The notes under the pieces are model-generated. The model was not told where the DNA came from and ran no database searches. It saw only the letters and a program-made list of their open reading frames with translations. The position numbers and the translations under genes are program-made. From Anaerolineae bacterium (GTDB taxonomy: Bacteria; Chloroflexota; Anaerolineae; 4572-78; J111), in the NCBI GenBank assembly GCA_020433835.1, contig JAGRBY010000016.1, positions 1 through 30,550 on the forward strand: a DNA stretch of 30,550 nt, given 5' to 3'. Shown one piece after another: positions 6,562 to 15,342 of this stretch (positions are counted from its first letter, which is position 1; each line of letters begins with the position of its first letter).

Positions 6562-9500
6562 ATGTCAAACATAATTCAAGCAACCCGCCCTGAAGTAAGC
6601 AGAACTTTCCCTATTCCGGGCTTTCGGATTCGGACCGATGTTAGTCCGGCCTGGGCTGAGGTGGTGGTGGCGACAGCGCCCGACCTACTGTTTGACCCTG
6701 CTGCTCGAGAGCGTCGCACTCGGCACAACTTTTACTCCAGCCGCAGCGAACAACTTCTCCGCATCGAACGGGGAGAAGTTGTTTATCTTCTTCCACCGGG
6801 TATAATGAACCGTTTTGCCGGACAGCCACGCTTATATTATGCCGTAGCTGTATACCGGCAGCCTAACCTACAAGACCCGCAGGTAACCCGCCTACCGCCA
6901 CAAGCTGTCCCCTACATTAACATCTCCAGCAGTTTTCGAGGCGAACCCCTGGGAATTTTAGGCGTGCCTAATCCCCGTGGCGGGCTGACCGGCAACGGTT
7001 ATGCCAACGGCGATCACAGCAGCCTAGAGTGGGGAGGCGATACCGCTTTGCCTGGGGAAATGGTTTCCGTGGCTGCGCCGGGCAGCACATCTGCTCGCAA
7101 CGGGGGCAACGGGCTGACAGCCCGTAACGGTACTAATAACGGCAACAACGGCGGCAACGACGTGGTCGCCCGCAATGGTAACGGTGTGGCCGCTCGTAAT
7201 GGTGGCAATGGTAGTGGTAATGGCGCGACAACTGCCGAACAAGCCGGTCTGGCCTTTAACTATGATGATGGCTTTGACCCGTCGCTATGGAGCCAACCGC
7301 AAGCTTACATGCTCCGTTCTTATGCCCAAAGCACACCGGTAGCTCGTTCGCTGGCTATTGTACGACCCAATTACATGCCAACAAACCCGCGCGAAGCCAT
7401 CAACACCATGCGCGATTTTGTTGAGCGTTACGACCGCTGGCGGGCCGGTGTGACGAATACTCGCATCTTTCCCCATTCGGCCATTTGCCAGCTACGAATG
7501 GCTTTTTCCGATGGGAACTATATTGGTACCGGCTTCTACATTGGCCCGGATCGAATTCTAACCTGTGCTCATAACGTTAAAGACGTATCCACCAATAGTG
7601 AAGCCTCATCGATTCGGATTACCCCTGGGAAAAACGGCACCGCCGCGCCGTTTGGCTCTTTCACCGTTCGGCGCAGTGACTGGGAGGTACACCCACGTTA
7701 TGATGGTACGTTTAATTTCGACCTAGCCGTTATCAAGGTTACAACTCCACCGCCAAACGGTCTCTATTTTGACACCCTGGAAGATCTAACCCAGTCGATT
7801 CGGGAGCCGATCATTGTATGCGGTTATGCCGCCGAGCAAGGAGATGAAAATAAGCAAAATCTGGATGGGGATACCATCCGCGGTGTAAGCGATAGTCTGG
7901 AACTCATTCAGTACAATCTGCAAACTGAGCCCGGCAACAGTGGCTCGCCGGTCTTTTACATCACCGGCGTTGAGGACCCGGTGCAACAGATGTCAATCCC
8001 TGTCTTTTCGGTGATTGGAGTACATATTTCTGGTTTTGACGAATCCCTGAATCAGGCTTGCCGCCTCAGTCAAGCTAAGATCAACTGGATTCGCTCAGTG
8101 GGTCGAAGTTCTTCCAGTGCTCAGGCTCTAAGTGGAAGCTATACGCCACGCCAACGCTACCCGGGAAATGACCAACTGCGACGTAACAGTCACGGGAATG
8201 GGACTAACCAGCCCCACGACATGGCTATGCCTGCTGCTTTCTCTGCTGATGATATCCCTTTGGATCCCGGCACGGGCGGAATGAGTATTGCTGAGAATAT
8301 GTTGGCTAGGGGCGATATTATCCTATCTACTACCAGCGCCCCTGTCTCAAGGGCCATCCGTAGCTTTACCGACGGCCCCGTCAGTCACGCCCTGGTTTAT
8401 ATCGGTGATGGTTTAGTAGTAGAGGCCATCGGCGAAGGCGTGGTCAATCGATCGTTGAGTGATGCCATCGGTGACGCGACGGTAGCTGTAGCCTTCCGGC
8501 ATCCACAATTGACCGATGAGTTGGCCTGGCGAATGCGAGATTGGCTAGGTGAGCAATTGGGTCGTGCCTACGATTACTGGGGGATTTTTCAGCAAGCACG
8601 TTTCCGGATCAACAGCAGTGTTTGTAATACACTCAGTGGGCCAGCACGCGAGCGCTGCCGTAACTTTATGGGGCGAGTCTATCTTGGAACCCGTGAAAAT
8701 GATCGCTTCTTCTGCTCTGAGTTAGTCCTGGCCGCTTACCGAGAAGTGGGCCTACCACTTACAGAGACACCACCGCATTGGGCCAGTCCTAGTGATATTG
8801 CCAATCTACGTTTGTCTCACATCCTCGATTATGTAGGTCATTTGAAGGCACCGCCTTTGGGTGCTACACAGGCGATGAGGCACTGGGCCAATGCAGTGCA
8901 CAGAACACGCGCTTTTGCCGGCGAGTCATTTGATGTCAATTGGAACGATGTTCAACTCGTGCCCCAGTTGACGGGTATGTCCTGCTGGGCAGCCGCAGCT
9001 GCGATGGTGGTCGGCTGGCGTGACCGCATTTCAATTGACCCTGGCGAAGTGGCACGCGGCGCCGGCCACTGGGCCGAGTACGCGACCGGCCTCGACCCCG
9101 CGGACGTGACTTCGCTGGCCAATGCCTGGCACCTAACTATAGAACCACCCCAATCTTACACTATTGAGGGCCTCCGAAATCTGATCGAGGCTAACGGCCC
9201 CATCTGGGTATGCGAGGCAGTACCCTCCCTGCACGCTGTTGTTGTCACCGGCATCTATGGCGATGGCACAGTCAATGGCACTACAGTTCGTATTCACGAC
9301 CCCTGGCCGGTCGGTCAAGGAACCATCTATACCCGCCCCTTCCGCCAGTTTGTCCAAGACTATGAAGCCGCTGCCACCAACTCCAATCGTGTCAATATTC
9401 AAATTCTGCACGCCGGACTCCCATGGTCCGGCAGCATGGCCCAGAGCCACTGGACCAATGGACACAGGCCAAACAACGGTCGCCCGGCAGCTGTCCGTCA

Positions 9501-10689
9501 GTCTATTTACGGCCATGGATTAGCACTCTCATCATTTGGCGGTGAGGCAGTAGAGCTGATGCGGCAGGAGTTTGTCGCCAACGCGCAGCAAGGCTCGCCG
9601 CGCTCCTGTATTGTCATTGCCAACGCCGGCCTGCGCCAATTGTACGGCAGTATGCTACAAAACGCAGACGGATCCAATAAACAGTTAGGCCCAACTATCC
9701 AGGGCACTATGGGAGCACTGCAGCGCTACGGTCTGGCCGACAGCCCCCAAGAATTTGAATTTAACAACGCCTCCGGTTCATTGACGCGCGGTGTAGTGCG
9801 GCCGCATGCCCTGCGCCGGTCGGTTGAACAATGGCTTTTAGATCAGGCTGAGTCTAACCAGATGTCGGCTTGGTACGTATTTGGACTGTCCATTATGGAT
9901 GGCTATCACAGCGTCGTCTTGGTACTGCAATTTAGCGGTATGAACAATCCTGACACCCGCCTATATTGGTTAGATCAAATTTACAGCGGCTGGGATGATG
10001 TTACCGGCACCTTGGATAACCGCATAACTCGCCTAACGCAAGGCTGGTGGGATCCGCTGCCCCAACAGTACAAAGCTCGGACCCGAGTTACTGTCTGGCC
10101 ACTACAGATCCCGATCGCAACCAGCAGCGGGCTGGCTGCAAACAGCTACGACGACATCGAGGGCGATGAGAAAGAGCCGGTAAGTGTAGCCCACGCCTTC
10201 GACCGCAGAGCCAGCGATATCCAAGCCTGCCGTGACACCTGCACCGATGACTTCTGCCCGTCTAACTCGGCGACTACCGCTGGCACCGAACACTTTACCC
10301 TGGAGGAGTTTCGCTGTCGTGATGGAACTGCCGTTCCCGAAAAGTTTCGGGGCAACGTGCAACGGGTGATGGAAAACCTGGAGATCTTGAGGGCAGAATT
10401 AGGCAACAGCCCCATCACTATCACCTCCGGCTACCGAACCTGCTCCTACAACTGCACTCTTAGTGGATCGGCGTCGCAGAGCCGCCACCTGTGCGGCCAG
10501 GCCGCCGATATCCAGGTGGCCGGGTATACTCCAGAACAGGTATACTGCACCATTGAACGGTTGATCCGCGATGGGCGGATGCATAATGGCGGTATGGGTC
10601 TCTACCCTAACTTTGTTCATTACGATGTCCGGGCTGATCCCATCCGCTGGCCCCGAGAACGGATCAGAAACGTCAGGTGTGACTCATGA
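6562..10689 (+). CDS. 1375-residue multi-hydrolase: trypsin, three papain-like domains, M15 peptidase
   Basis: AAAGGAG precedes ATG 6562. Domains seen: an uncharacterised N-terminal part (1-170); an Asn/Gly linker with four ARNG units (about 177-223); a trypsin-like peptidase (about 300-510) with LTCAHNV His337, FDLAVIK Asp387 and GNSGSP Ser460; a permuted papain/NlpC-type domain of the YiiX kind (about 580-770) with VSHALVYIG His609 before FFCSELVLAAY Cys718; a papain-like peptidase (about 795-950) with MSCWAAAAAMV Cys808, SLHAVVV His891 and HDPWP Asp913; a second papain-like domain (about 1000-1180) with RSCIVIANAGLRQLYG Cys1016, GYHSVVLVL His1116 and YWLDQIY Asp1138; and an M15 peptidase (about 1230-1375) with zinc ligands His1309, Asp1316 and His1353. 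M15 and NlpC-type domains usually cut peptidoglycan peptides. No signal peptide is present. All catalytic residues look intact. Confidence 0.85.
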   Translation: MSNIIQATRPEVSRTFPIPGFRIRTDVSPAWAEVVVATAPDLLFDPAARERRTRHNFYSSRSEQLLRIERGEVVYLLPPGIMNRFAGQPRLYYAVAVYRQPNLQDPQVTRLPPQAVPYINISSSFRGEPLGILGVPNPRGGLTGNGYANGDHSSLEWGGDTALPGEMVSVAAPGSTSARNGGNGLTARNGTNNGNNGGNDVVARNGNGVAARNGGNGSGNGATTAEQAGLAFNYDDGFDPSLWSQPQAYMLRSYAQSTPVARSLAIVRPNYMPTNPREAINTMRDFVERYDRWRAGVTNTRIFPHSAICQLRMAFSDGNYIGTGFYIGPDRILTCAHNVKDVSTNSEASSIRITPGKNGTAAPFGSFTVRRSDWEVHPRYDGTFNFDLAVIKVTTPPPNGLYFDTLEDLTQSIREPIIVCGYAAEQGDENKQNLDGDTIRGVSDSLELIQYNLQTEPGNSGSPVFYITGVEDPVQQMSIPVFSVIGVHISGFDESLNQACRLSQAKINWIRSVGRSSSSAQALSGSYTPRQRYPGNDQLRRNSHGNGTNQPHDMAMPAAFSADDIPLDPGTGGMSIAENMLARGDIILSTTSAPVSRAIRSFTDGPVSHALVYIGDGLVVEAIGEGVVNRSLSDAIGDATVAVAFRHPQLTDELAWRMRDWLGEQLGRAYDYWGIFQQARFRINSSVCNTLSGPARERCRNFMGRVYLGTRENDRFFCSELVLAAYREVGLPLTETPPHWASPSDIANLRLSHILDYVGHLKAPPLGATQAMRHWANAVHRTRAFAGESFDVNWNDVQLVPQLTGMSCWAAAAAMVVGWRDRISIDPGEVARGAGHWAEYATGLDPADVTSLANAWHLTIEPPQSYTIEGLRNLIEANGPIWVCEAVPSLHAVVVTGIYGDGTVNGTTVRIHDPWPVGQGTIYTRPFRQFVQDYEAAATNSNRVNIQILHAGLPWSGSMAQSHWTNGHRPNNGRPAAVRQSIYGHGLALSSFGGEAVELMRQEFVANAQQGSPRSCIVIANAGLRQLYGSMLQNADGSNKQLGPTIQGTMGALQRYGLADSPQEFEFNNASGSLTRGVVRPHALRRSVEQWLLDQAESNQMSAWYVFGLSIMDGYHSVVLVLQFSGMNNPDTRLYWLDQIYSGWDDVTGTLDNRITRLTQGWWDPLPQQYKARTRVTVWPLQIPIATSSGLAANSYDDIEGDEKEPVSVAHAFDRRASDIQACRDTCTDDFCPSNSATTAGTEHFTLEEFRCRDGTAVPEKFRGNVQRVMENLEILRAELGNSPITITSGYRTCSYNCTLSGSASQSRHLCGQAADIQVAGYTPEQVYCTIERLIRDGRMHNGGMGLYPNFVHYDVRADPIRWPRERIRNVRCDS

Positions 10690-11516
10690 CGATGCTACGT
10701 TACACCCATCATTTAGTCCAGCCCACCCTAGCGGACGACGTACCAACCCCGCCCAGTCCTACCGGCCAGTATCCCGATCCTGTCTGGGCTAAGGTCGATT
10801 ATAGCAGTCTGGCGCAAGCCGCCAGTGGCGAGGTCGAACAGACGCCAATCAGCGTGCCGGCCGCGCCGCCGATCGAGTTGGATAATCAAGAAATCTACCA
10901 GATCATCCGGGCCGTAGCCAACGGAATTTCCGGGGAAGCTGTTTATGAGTATGTCGACGCCGGTACTGCGGCCACAGATGGTCTTCGAGTAGGACTGACA
11001 GGCTTCCGACAAGCTAATGGCGAACTGGGTCAACTGCTCAAAATTATGCAACGCCGCGACCCGTCGCTGTTGGCAGTGATTATGGGCCAGGACATCGAGA
11101 CGCTGCTGCAAGTGACCAACGCCGGCAACCAGGAGGCGCGGCTACAGCCGGTTGGCGGCCAGCCGCTGTGGCATCAGAGCTGGCAGGACAAGTTCAGGCA
11201 AGCCGGTCAACAGCCCATTTTTCAAGCAGCTCAAAACGAAGCGGCTATTGAGCTTCAGTTCCGGCCCTTGTTGGAACTAGCCCGCTCTTTAGATCTGCGC
11301 ACCGATCGTGGCCTGGCCGTGCTCTACGACCGCGCTATAGCACTGGGGGAGCAAGCCGGGGTTCTTTGGCTGCAACAGCGCCTACCCTCGGCCAACGGGG
11401 CTTCAGAAAGGACGCGTTTACAAGCGCTATTAACAGGCGCCACCCCTGTAACTCAAACCCGGCTAGAGAACATTCTAAACAGCTCGCTGCTGGACGATAC
11501 GACTTATATACTCTAA
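10686..11516 (+). CDS. Chitosanase/lysozyme-like glycan hydrolase (tentative)
   Basis: The ATG at 10686 overlaps the previous stop (ATGA), so translation is probably coupled. It encodes 276 residues. A proline-rich N-terminal tail (1-65) precedes a helical domain with YEYVDAGTAATDGLRVGLTG, GELGQLLKIMQRRDP, LWHQSWQDKFRQAG, QFRPLLELARSLDL and RGLAVLYDRAIALGEQAG. This order recalls the chitosanase-like N-acetylmuramidase fold (GH46 relatives), where a Gly-rich segment after a catalytic acid is followed by G-x-LG-x-LL and a late LxLLYDxxxxxG helix. Glu in YEYVD is a candidate acid. With the M15 and NlpC-type partner it would complete a set of peptidoglycan-degrading activities. The fold assignment is by pattern only. 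No signal peptide. Confidence 0.5.
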   Translation: MTMLRYTHHLVQPTLADDVPTPPSPTGQYPDPVWAKVDYSSLAQAASGEVEQTPISVPAAPPIELDNQEIYQIIRAVANGISGEAVYEYVDAGTAATDGLRVGLTGFRQANGELGQLLKIMQRRDPSLLAVIMGQDIETLLQVTNAGNQEARLQPVGGQPLWHQSWQDKFRQAGQQPIFQAAQNEAAIELQFRPLLELARSLDLRTDRGLAVLYDRAIALGEQAGVLWLQQRLPSANGASERTRLQALLTGATPVTQTRLENILNSSLLDDTTYIL

Positions 11517-11528
11517 AAAGGTCTGTCA

Positions 11529-12707
11529 ATGAGACAGGACGCACTCGAAGTTAAAGCGGCCCAGCAAGTCGCCGCTCAAACCGCACATATACTGGCCCAG
11601 GCTCCTTCCTACCAGCAGCTTGATCCGACTCGGCGTGCGACTATGCAGCAGGATTTGCAAAGAATCCAGCAAGCCTTGGCCGCCGATCCGCTCAAGCTGG
11701 CTAAGTCCGGCAGCGATCCCTATGCGCTGTCGCTGGCCAGCCCGGCCGAACTAACTCGGCTCCGGATGCAAGCTACACAGCGGAGTCAACAACCCCAACC
11801 GAACGGGGCAGCAGAAGACGACCAGCAGTCGCGGAAGCCGCGTGCCGCTGCTACCGAAACGCTGGCCGCTCGAACCGGAGCACTGGTTGACGAAATCGAC
11901 TTTCCCGGCTTTGTAGCCTCCCTGATTCACGGGGCGTTTGATGCTATAGTTGACGCCTCGATCCGCCAGATGGAGGCCTACGCCGACCTAGTCAGCGCCG
12001 TGGCGAAAGATGTCGACCGCTTCACCAGCGACAATGTCACCACTAACCAGGTTCGTGATTGGCTGGTAGAACGGTTCCCATCTGACATAAGGTTAGACCT
12101 GTCAGGCAGCCAACCCCAGCTCCGGGCCAAACCATCCGCAGAGGGAGATGCCCGCAGCCCAGCCTGGTTGGAAGATTATGGTCTGGCCGGCGAAGAGCTG
12201 TCGGACGAACTGCTTGAAGATCAATTGATTCCGCTGGCGCGGCGACGCATCGGCGAGCAGAGGTTGCAAACCTTGGCCACGATGGTCTTGTTGGGTATGA
12301 ACCGGATCGTGATTCAAGATGGAACCATCAGCGCCAAAGTGAGATTTCGGGCCGCGGCGCGAGATCGGGCGCAGGTAGATTACGCCCAAAGTTCCGATCC
12401 AGGTGGGGTAGGCGGCAGTTGGGGCAGTCGCGGCAATTATAACCAAGCTTCAATGATGGTCTCCACGGTCGGGGCCAATGTCCAGGCGGATACTGAGTTG
12501 AAGGCCGAGCTTTTTGGCGAAGTCAAAATAAACTTCGCCAGCGAAACCCTGCCGCTGGAAAATTTCGCCGACGCAGCTCAAATGTTACTGGTACAGCGGC
12601 ACGCCCGCCAGCCGGCCCTGCCGCTGGTCCAACAACCGCCGGCTCAGCCTCAGTTGCCACCAGCCCAACAGCTACCGCCAGCCGCGCCGCCTGCGCCAGA
12701 AAGCTAA
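11529..12707 (+). CDS. Paralog family A, member 1
   Basis: 392 residues, first of four related proteins in this operon (others at 18810, 20162 and 22355). Function not recognised. Shared blocks: an N-terminal helical segment (about 10-55, ILAQAPSYQQLDP); a central helical block at about 125-190 (FPGFVASLIHGAFDAIVDAS, QMEAYADLVSAVAKDVDRF, then RDWLVERFP); an acidic linker; a beta block at about 240-283 (LATMVLLGMNRIVIQDG, then ISAKVRF); a variable Gly/Ser-rich insert; and a strand block at about 332-352 (VKINFASETLPLENFAD). The last 40 residues are Pro/Gln/Ala-rich and look disordered. It starts 12 bases after the previous gene. No signal peptide or membrane span. Confidence 0.75.
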   Translation: MRQDALEVKAAQQVAAQTAHILAQAPSYQQLDPTRRATMQQDLQRIQQALAADPLKLAKSGSDPYALSLASPAELTRLRMQATQRSQQPQPNGAAEDDQQSRKPRAAATETLAARTGALVDEIDFPGFVASLIHGAFDAIVDASIRQMEAYADLVSAVAKDVDRFTSDNVTTNQVRDWLVERFPSDIRLDLSGSQPQLRAKPSAEGDARSPAWLEDYGLAGEELSDELLEDQLIPLARRRIGEQRLQTLATMVLLGMNRIVIQDGTISAKVRFRAAARDRAQVDYAQSSDPGGVGGSWGSRGNYNQASMMVSTVGANVQADTELKAELFGEVKINFASETLPLENFADAAQMLLVQRHARQPALPLVQQPPAQPQLPPAQQLPPAAPPAPES

Positions 12708-12799
12708 TATATAGAACGAAAAGTTCGCAGTGATGAAGTGAAAAGCTCAAGCCTTTACTACGAACTATAAGGGTTACTTACACCTTCGAGTATGAAACG

Positions 12800-13072
12800 A
12801 TGAAACGAGAATTTTGGGAAACAGTCACCGAACTATTAGAAGCGCTGGCCGCACCGCAGGTCTCAGAATTGGACTTGCGCATTACTGAAATGAAGGTGGA
12901 TTTGCCGGTGGAACTGGTAGTGGTCCAAACCGAGGTTGGCTTTCGACTGCTGATCGACGCACCCCACTATCGTTGGGCAGCCGGTCTACGGCCTGAACCA
13001 GGCCGGCTGCGGCTGGCCTTACGCCAAATAAATAGTGATGAAGCAACCTGGTTGGAGCAGTATAGCCACTGA
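12800..13072 (+). CDS. Small beta-rich protein (90 residues)
   Basis: Begins at ATG 12800; a nearby ATG at 12792 runs into a stop after three codons. A first helix (FWETVTELLEALA) leads to alternating strands (ELDLRITEMKVDLPVELVVV, FRLLID, GRLRLALRQI). The order helix, then DLxVxxMxVDLxxE, then strands resembles the N-terminal domain of the next gene, which is trypsin-co-occurring-domain-2-like. The two may be distant relatives; that is an inference from topology. The 92 bases before it are the largest gap in the operon and hold a small hairpin (gaacgaaaagttc, about 12717-12729). No function recognised. Confidence 0.65.
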   Translation: MKREFWETVTELLEALAAPQVSELDLRITEMKVDLPVELVVVQTEVGFRLLIDAPHYRWAAGLRPEPGRLRLALRQINSDEATWLEQYSH

Positions 13073-13090
13073 ACTCGGAGAGATAAAAGA

Positions 13091-13843
13091 ATGCCGGATT
13101 ATGAGGAAGGTTTGCCCATAGAAGAATTCATCCAGGCTTTATCCAGCCAACTCGATCGGGCGCAAGCAGCGCTGGCCGTTAAAGCCAGGTTTGGGCTGCC
13201 GCTGACTTTTGCCGTAAAAGATATTTCAATTGATTTGCGCGCCCATGTCAGCTTGAAAGAAAGCCAGGTCCTGGTAACCCCGACTGGGCCTAACGATCCA
13301 GGGGGGAGCATCATTCATCTATCACTAACCTCCATTACCCGACCTATGATCCAGGAAAACACGCTGGACATCGAACCGAATGAGCCACCACTGCAAGAGG
13401 TATTGGGCGAAGAAATTAGCGATGAAGAACGACGGCGGCTGGAGTGGGCCGGGATTCGCACTGTTTCACAGCTACGTGAACTGGAACGCCAGAGCGGCGA
13501 GAATGTGGTCGAGCAGGTCGCTCAGATTCCGGCAATGCGCTTACGAGCGGCCTTGATTCGCGCCTCGCAGCCCCGTATCAATCAGGTTCAGCGCAGCGGT
13601 GAGCAACTACGCATCGCGGGACGCAATCTACGACGCGATGGCCAGCAACCCCAGGTGCGCATCGGAGGCAACCTGGTTCGGATTTTGAGCGCCGACGAGC
13701 GAGAGATTGTGGTCGAACCACCTCAGATTTTGAGCGGTACACTGGCCATTGAAACAGGGCCGGGGTTGTTAGTCGAAACAGATTTGGATGAATCGGCAGT
13801 CTCTAACGGTCGCCCGAGTCAGGTGCAAGAGCCAGAAGTATGA
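13091..13843 (+). CDS. Trypsin-co-occurring-domain-2-like protein with HhH and IPT/TIG domains
   Basis: 250 residues, GGAGAG before the ATG. N-terminal domain (about 5-95): a helix (IEEFIQALSSQLDRAQ) then PLTFAVKDISIDLRAHVSLK and IIHLSLTSI, the layout of the Trypco2 domain (helix, then strands with a xVxDIxxDL motif). This domain is known from Chloroflexota and actinobacterial loci with trypsin-like peptidases, and the operon does begin with a trypsin-domain protein. Middle (about 112-160): a helix-hairpin-helix-like segment (LEWAGIRTVSQLREL). C-terminal (about 165-235): an IPT/TIG Ig-like domain (PRINQVQRSGEQLRIAGRNL, VRIGGNLVRILSA). It is probably a protein-binding adaptor rather than an enzyme. 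Its stop overlaps the next start (ATGA). Confidence 0.65.
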   Translation: MPDYEEGLPIEEFIQALSSQLDRAQAALAVKARFGLPLTFAVKDISIDLRAHVSLKESQVLVTPTGPNDPGGSIIHLSLTSITRPMIQENTLDIEPNEPPLQEVLGEEISDEERRRLEWAGIRTVSQLRELERQSGENVVEQVAQIPAMRLRAALIRASQPRINQVQRSGEQLRIAGRNLRRDGQQPQVRIGGNLVRILSADEREIVVEPPQILSGTLAIETGPGLLVETDLDESAVSNGRPSQVQEPEV

Positions 13844-15315
13844 ACCAACAGCAATTAACCACACCTTGGGCCGCGCGAACCAATCTCTACAGCGCCCCAG
13901 GTAGTTTAATCTTAAAGATGACCCTTGGTGAAGCCCCTGAAGCCATACCCAGCGCCGCCGACGTGCGGGCCGGTGTACTTCCCCCTGCTGACCGCACCAG
14001 GGTGGGGTCGGTAGACCGAGTGATGGCCCACTTTAGCCCACGCATCCACATAGCGCGCGTTCATGCTGCAGCAGCTAATTTGGGCCATTGGGGACGCCAG
14101 CACCGGGCCTTCAACGATCTAGAGGAAATTCTGGGGCTGTCACGCACCTTTCGAGTGGAAGCCGAGCGCCAGTGCTGCGTCGACGAGATGATTGACGCCT
14201 TACGCCAGGTGGCTGTAGTGGAACAGGCCTACCCTCATTACCTGTCTACGCTGCCATTTAGCCTGACTTCGCCCGTCCGCCCCGTTCTATTTGCGGCTTC
14301 GCCCGATGCCGCCCAAGTTCTACTCATGAACGACGGCTGGGCCTCCCGGCAGCAGGTGCATGCCCCTGAGGCACTGGCTTACGAAAGCGGCGATCCGGCG
14401 GTGATTGTAGGCGTGGTCGATACCGGTGTGGTGCAAGATCACCCCGACCTGCGGGTTCGGCTGCGGCGCGGCGTTGACACCGTTCAGTTGCTAACGGCCC
14501 AACTGGCTCAGGGCATCGAACTGGTTGGGGATTTGGGTGGGGTAGACCTTGACCCGGAAGACAATGTGGGCCACGGCACGGCCTGCGCCGGTATTATCGC
14601 GGCTCAAGGACAACACTTACCGCCCGGCCTGGCCGGCGACTGCCAACTTTTACCGGTACGGGTGCTGGGCGCGGCACGTTTTCCCGGTAAACAGGAGTTA
14701 GCCGGCGTCGGCGCTCTGGCCGATATTGATCAGGGTGTAAAAATGGCAGTAGATTTAGGGGCCAAAGTTATCAATATGAGTTTTGGCACTCCCGAAACAG
14801 CACTGGATACCCACGATCCGCTGCCGCATAGTGATGTGGTGCGCTACGGTCTGGCCAAAGGCTGTATTATGATCGCGGCCAGCGGCAATTCAGGTCGGAT
14901 AGAACGATACGCACCCGCCTCGCTAGAAAACGTTATTGCGGTCGGAGCGGTGGATCAAGATGACCGCCCAGCATCATTCAGTACAGGAGGTGACCATGTG
15001 GACATAGCAGCGCCTGGCGTTCGGGTACTCAGCACGGGCTTAACAGATGGCTATCAACTTGTAACCGGCACCAGTTTTGCCGCGCCGTTCGTGGCGGCTG
15101 CAGCCGGCTTGCTGGTGAGCCGAGCGGCTCGACGCGCCTATCCGCTGGACAGCACCGCAGTGCGTCGGATCTTGCGGGCTTCAGCCGATCCCTGGTCGGA
15201 CAACCGGGTGGTTGGGCAAGGGGCAGGAATTCTCAACGTGTATGCCGCTCTAAAAACATTGGATCGCGAGATCGATCACGGGCAGGCATATGGCCTGAAT
15301 GGCTCAGGTATTTAG
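13840..15315 (+). CDS. S8 subtilisin-like serine peptidase without signal peptide
   Basis: 491 residues. The full subtilase triad is visible: Asp194 in VGVVDTGVVQDHPD, His245 in GHGTACAGIIA, Ser412 in GTSFAAPFVAAAAG, plus oxyanion Asn350 in ASGNSG. The segment before it (about 90-150, ending in LRQVAVVEQAYPHYLS) resembles an I9-type inhibitor prodomain, so autocatalytic maturation is likely. There is no signal peptide or C-terminal extension, unlike the large secreted S8 enzyme at the right end of the window. It would act inside the cell or travel by a non-Sec route. Being coupled to the Trypco2-like gene upstream, it may process operon products such as the long-tailed paralogs; that is speculation. 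Confidence 0.88.
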   Translation: MNQQQLTTPWAARTNLYSAPGSLILKMTLGEAPEAIPSAADVRAGVLPPADRTRVGSVDRVMAHFSPRIHIARVHAAAANLGHWGRQHRAFNDLEEILGLSRTFRVEAERQCCVDEMIDALRQVAVVEQAYPHYLSTLPFSLTSPVRPVLFAASPDAAQVLLMNDGWASRQQVHAPEALAYESGDPAVIVGVVDTGVVQDHPDLRVRLRRGVDTVQLLTAQLAQGIELVGDLGGVDLDPEDNVGHGTACAGIIAAQGQHLPPGLAGDCQLLPVRVLGAARFPGKQELAGVGALADIDQGVKMAVDLGAKVINMSFGTPETALDTHDPLPHSDVVRYGLAKGCIMIAASGNSGRIERYAPASLENVIAVGAVDQDDRPASFSTGGDHVDIAAPGVRVLSTGLTDGYQLVTGTSFAAPFVAAAAGLLVSRAARRAYPLDSTAVRRILRASADPWSDNRVVGQGAGILNVYAALKTLDREIDHGQAYGLNGSGI

Positions 15316-15342
15316 ACCAATGATTACAAATGGAGGCATCTG

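Noticed and set aside
9133..9516. Long antisense frames opposite the multi-hydrolase and opposite the S8 genes
   Set aside because: They lie opposite genes with clear catalytic motifs, have no ribosome binding sites or recognisable domains, and follow from GC-biased codon positions.
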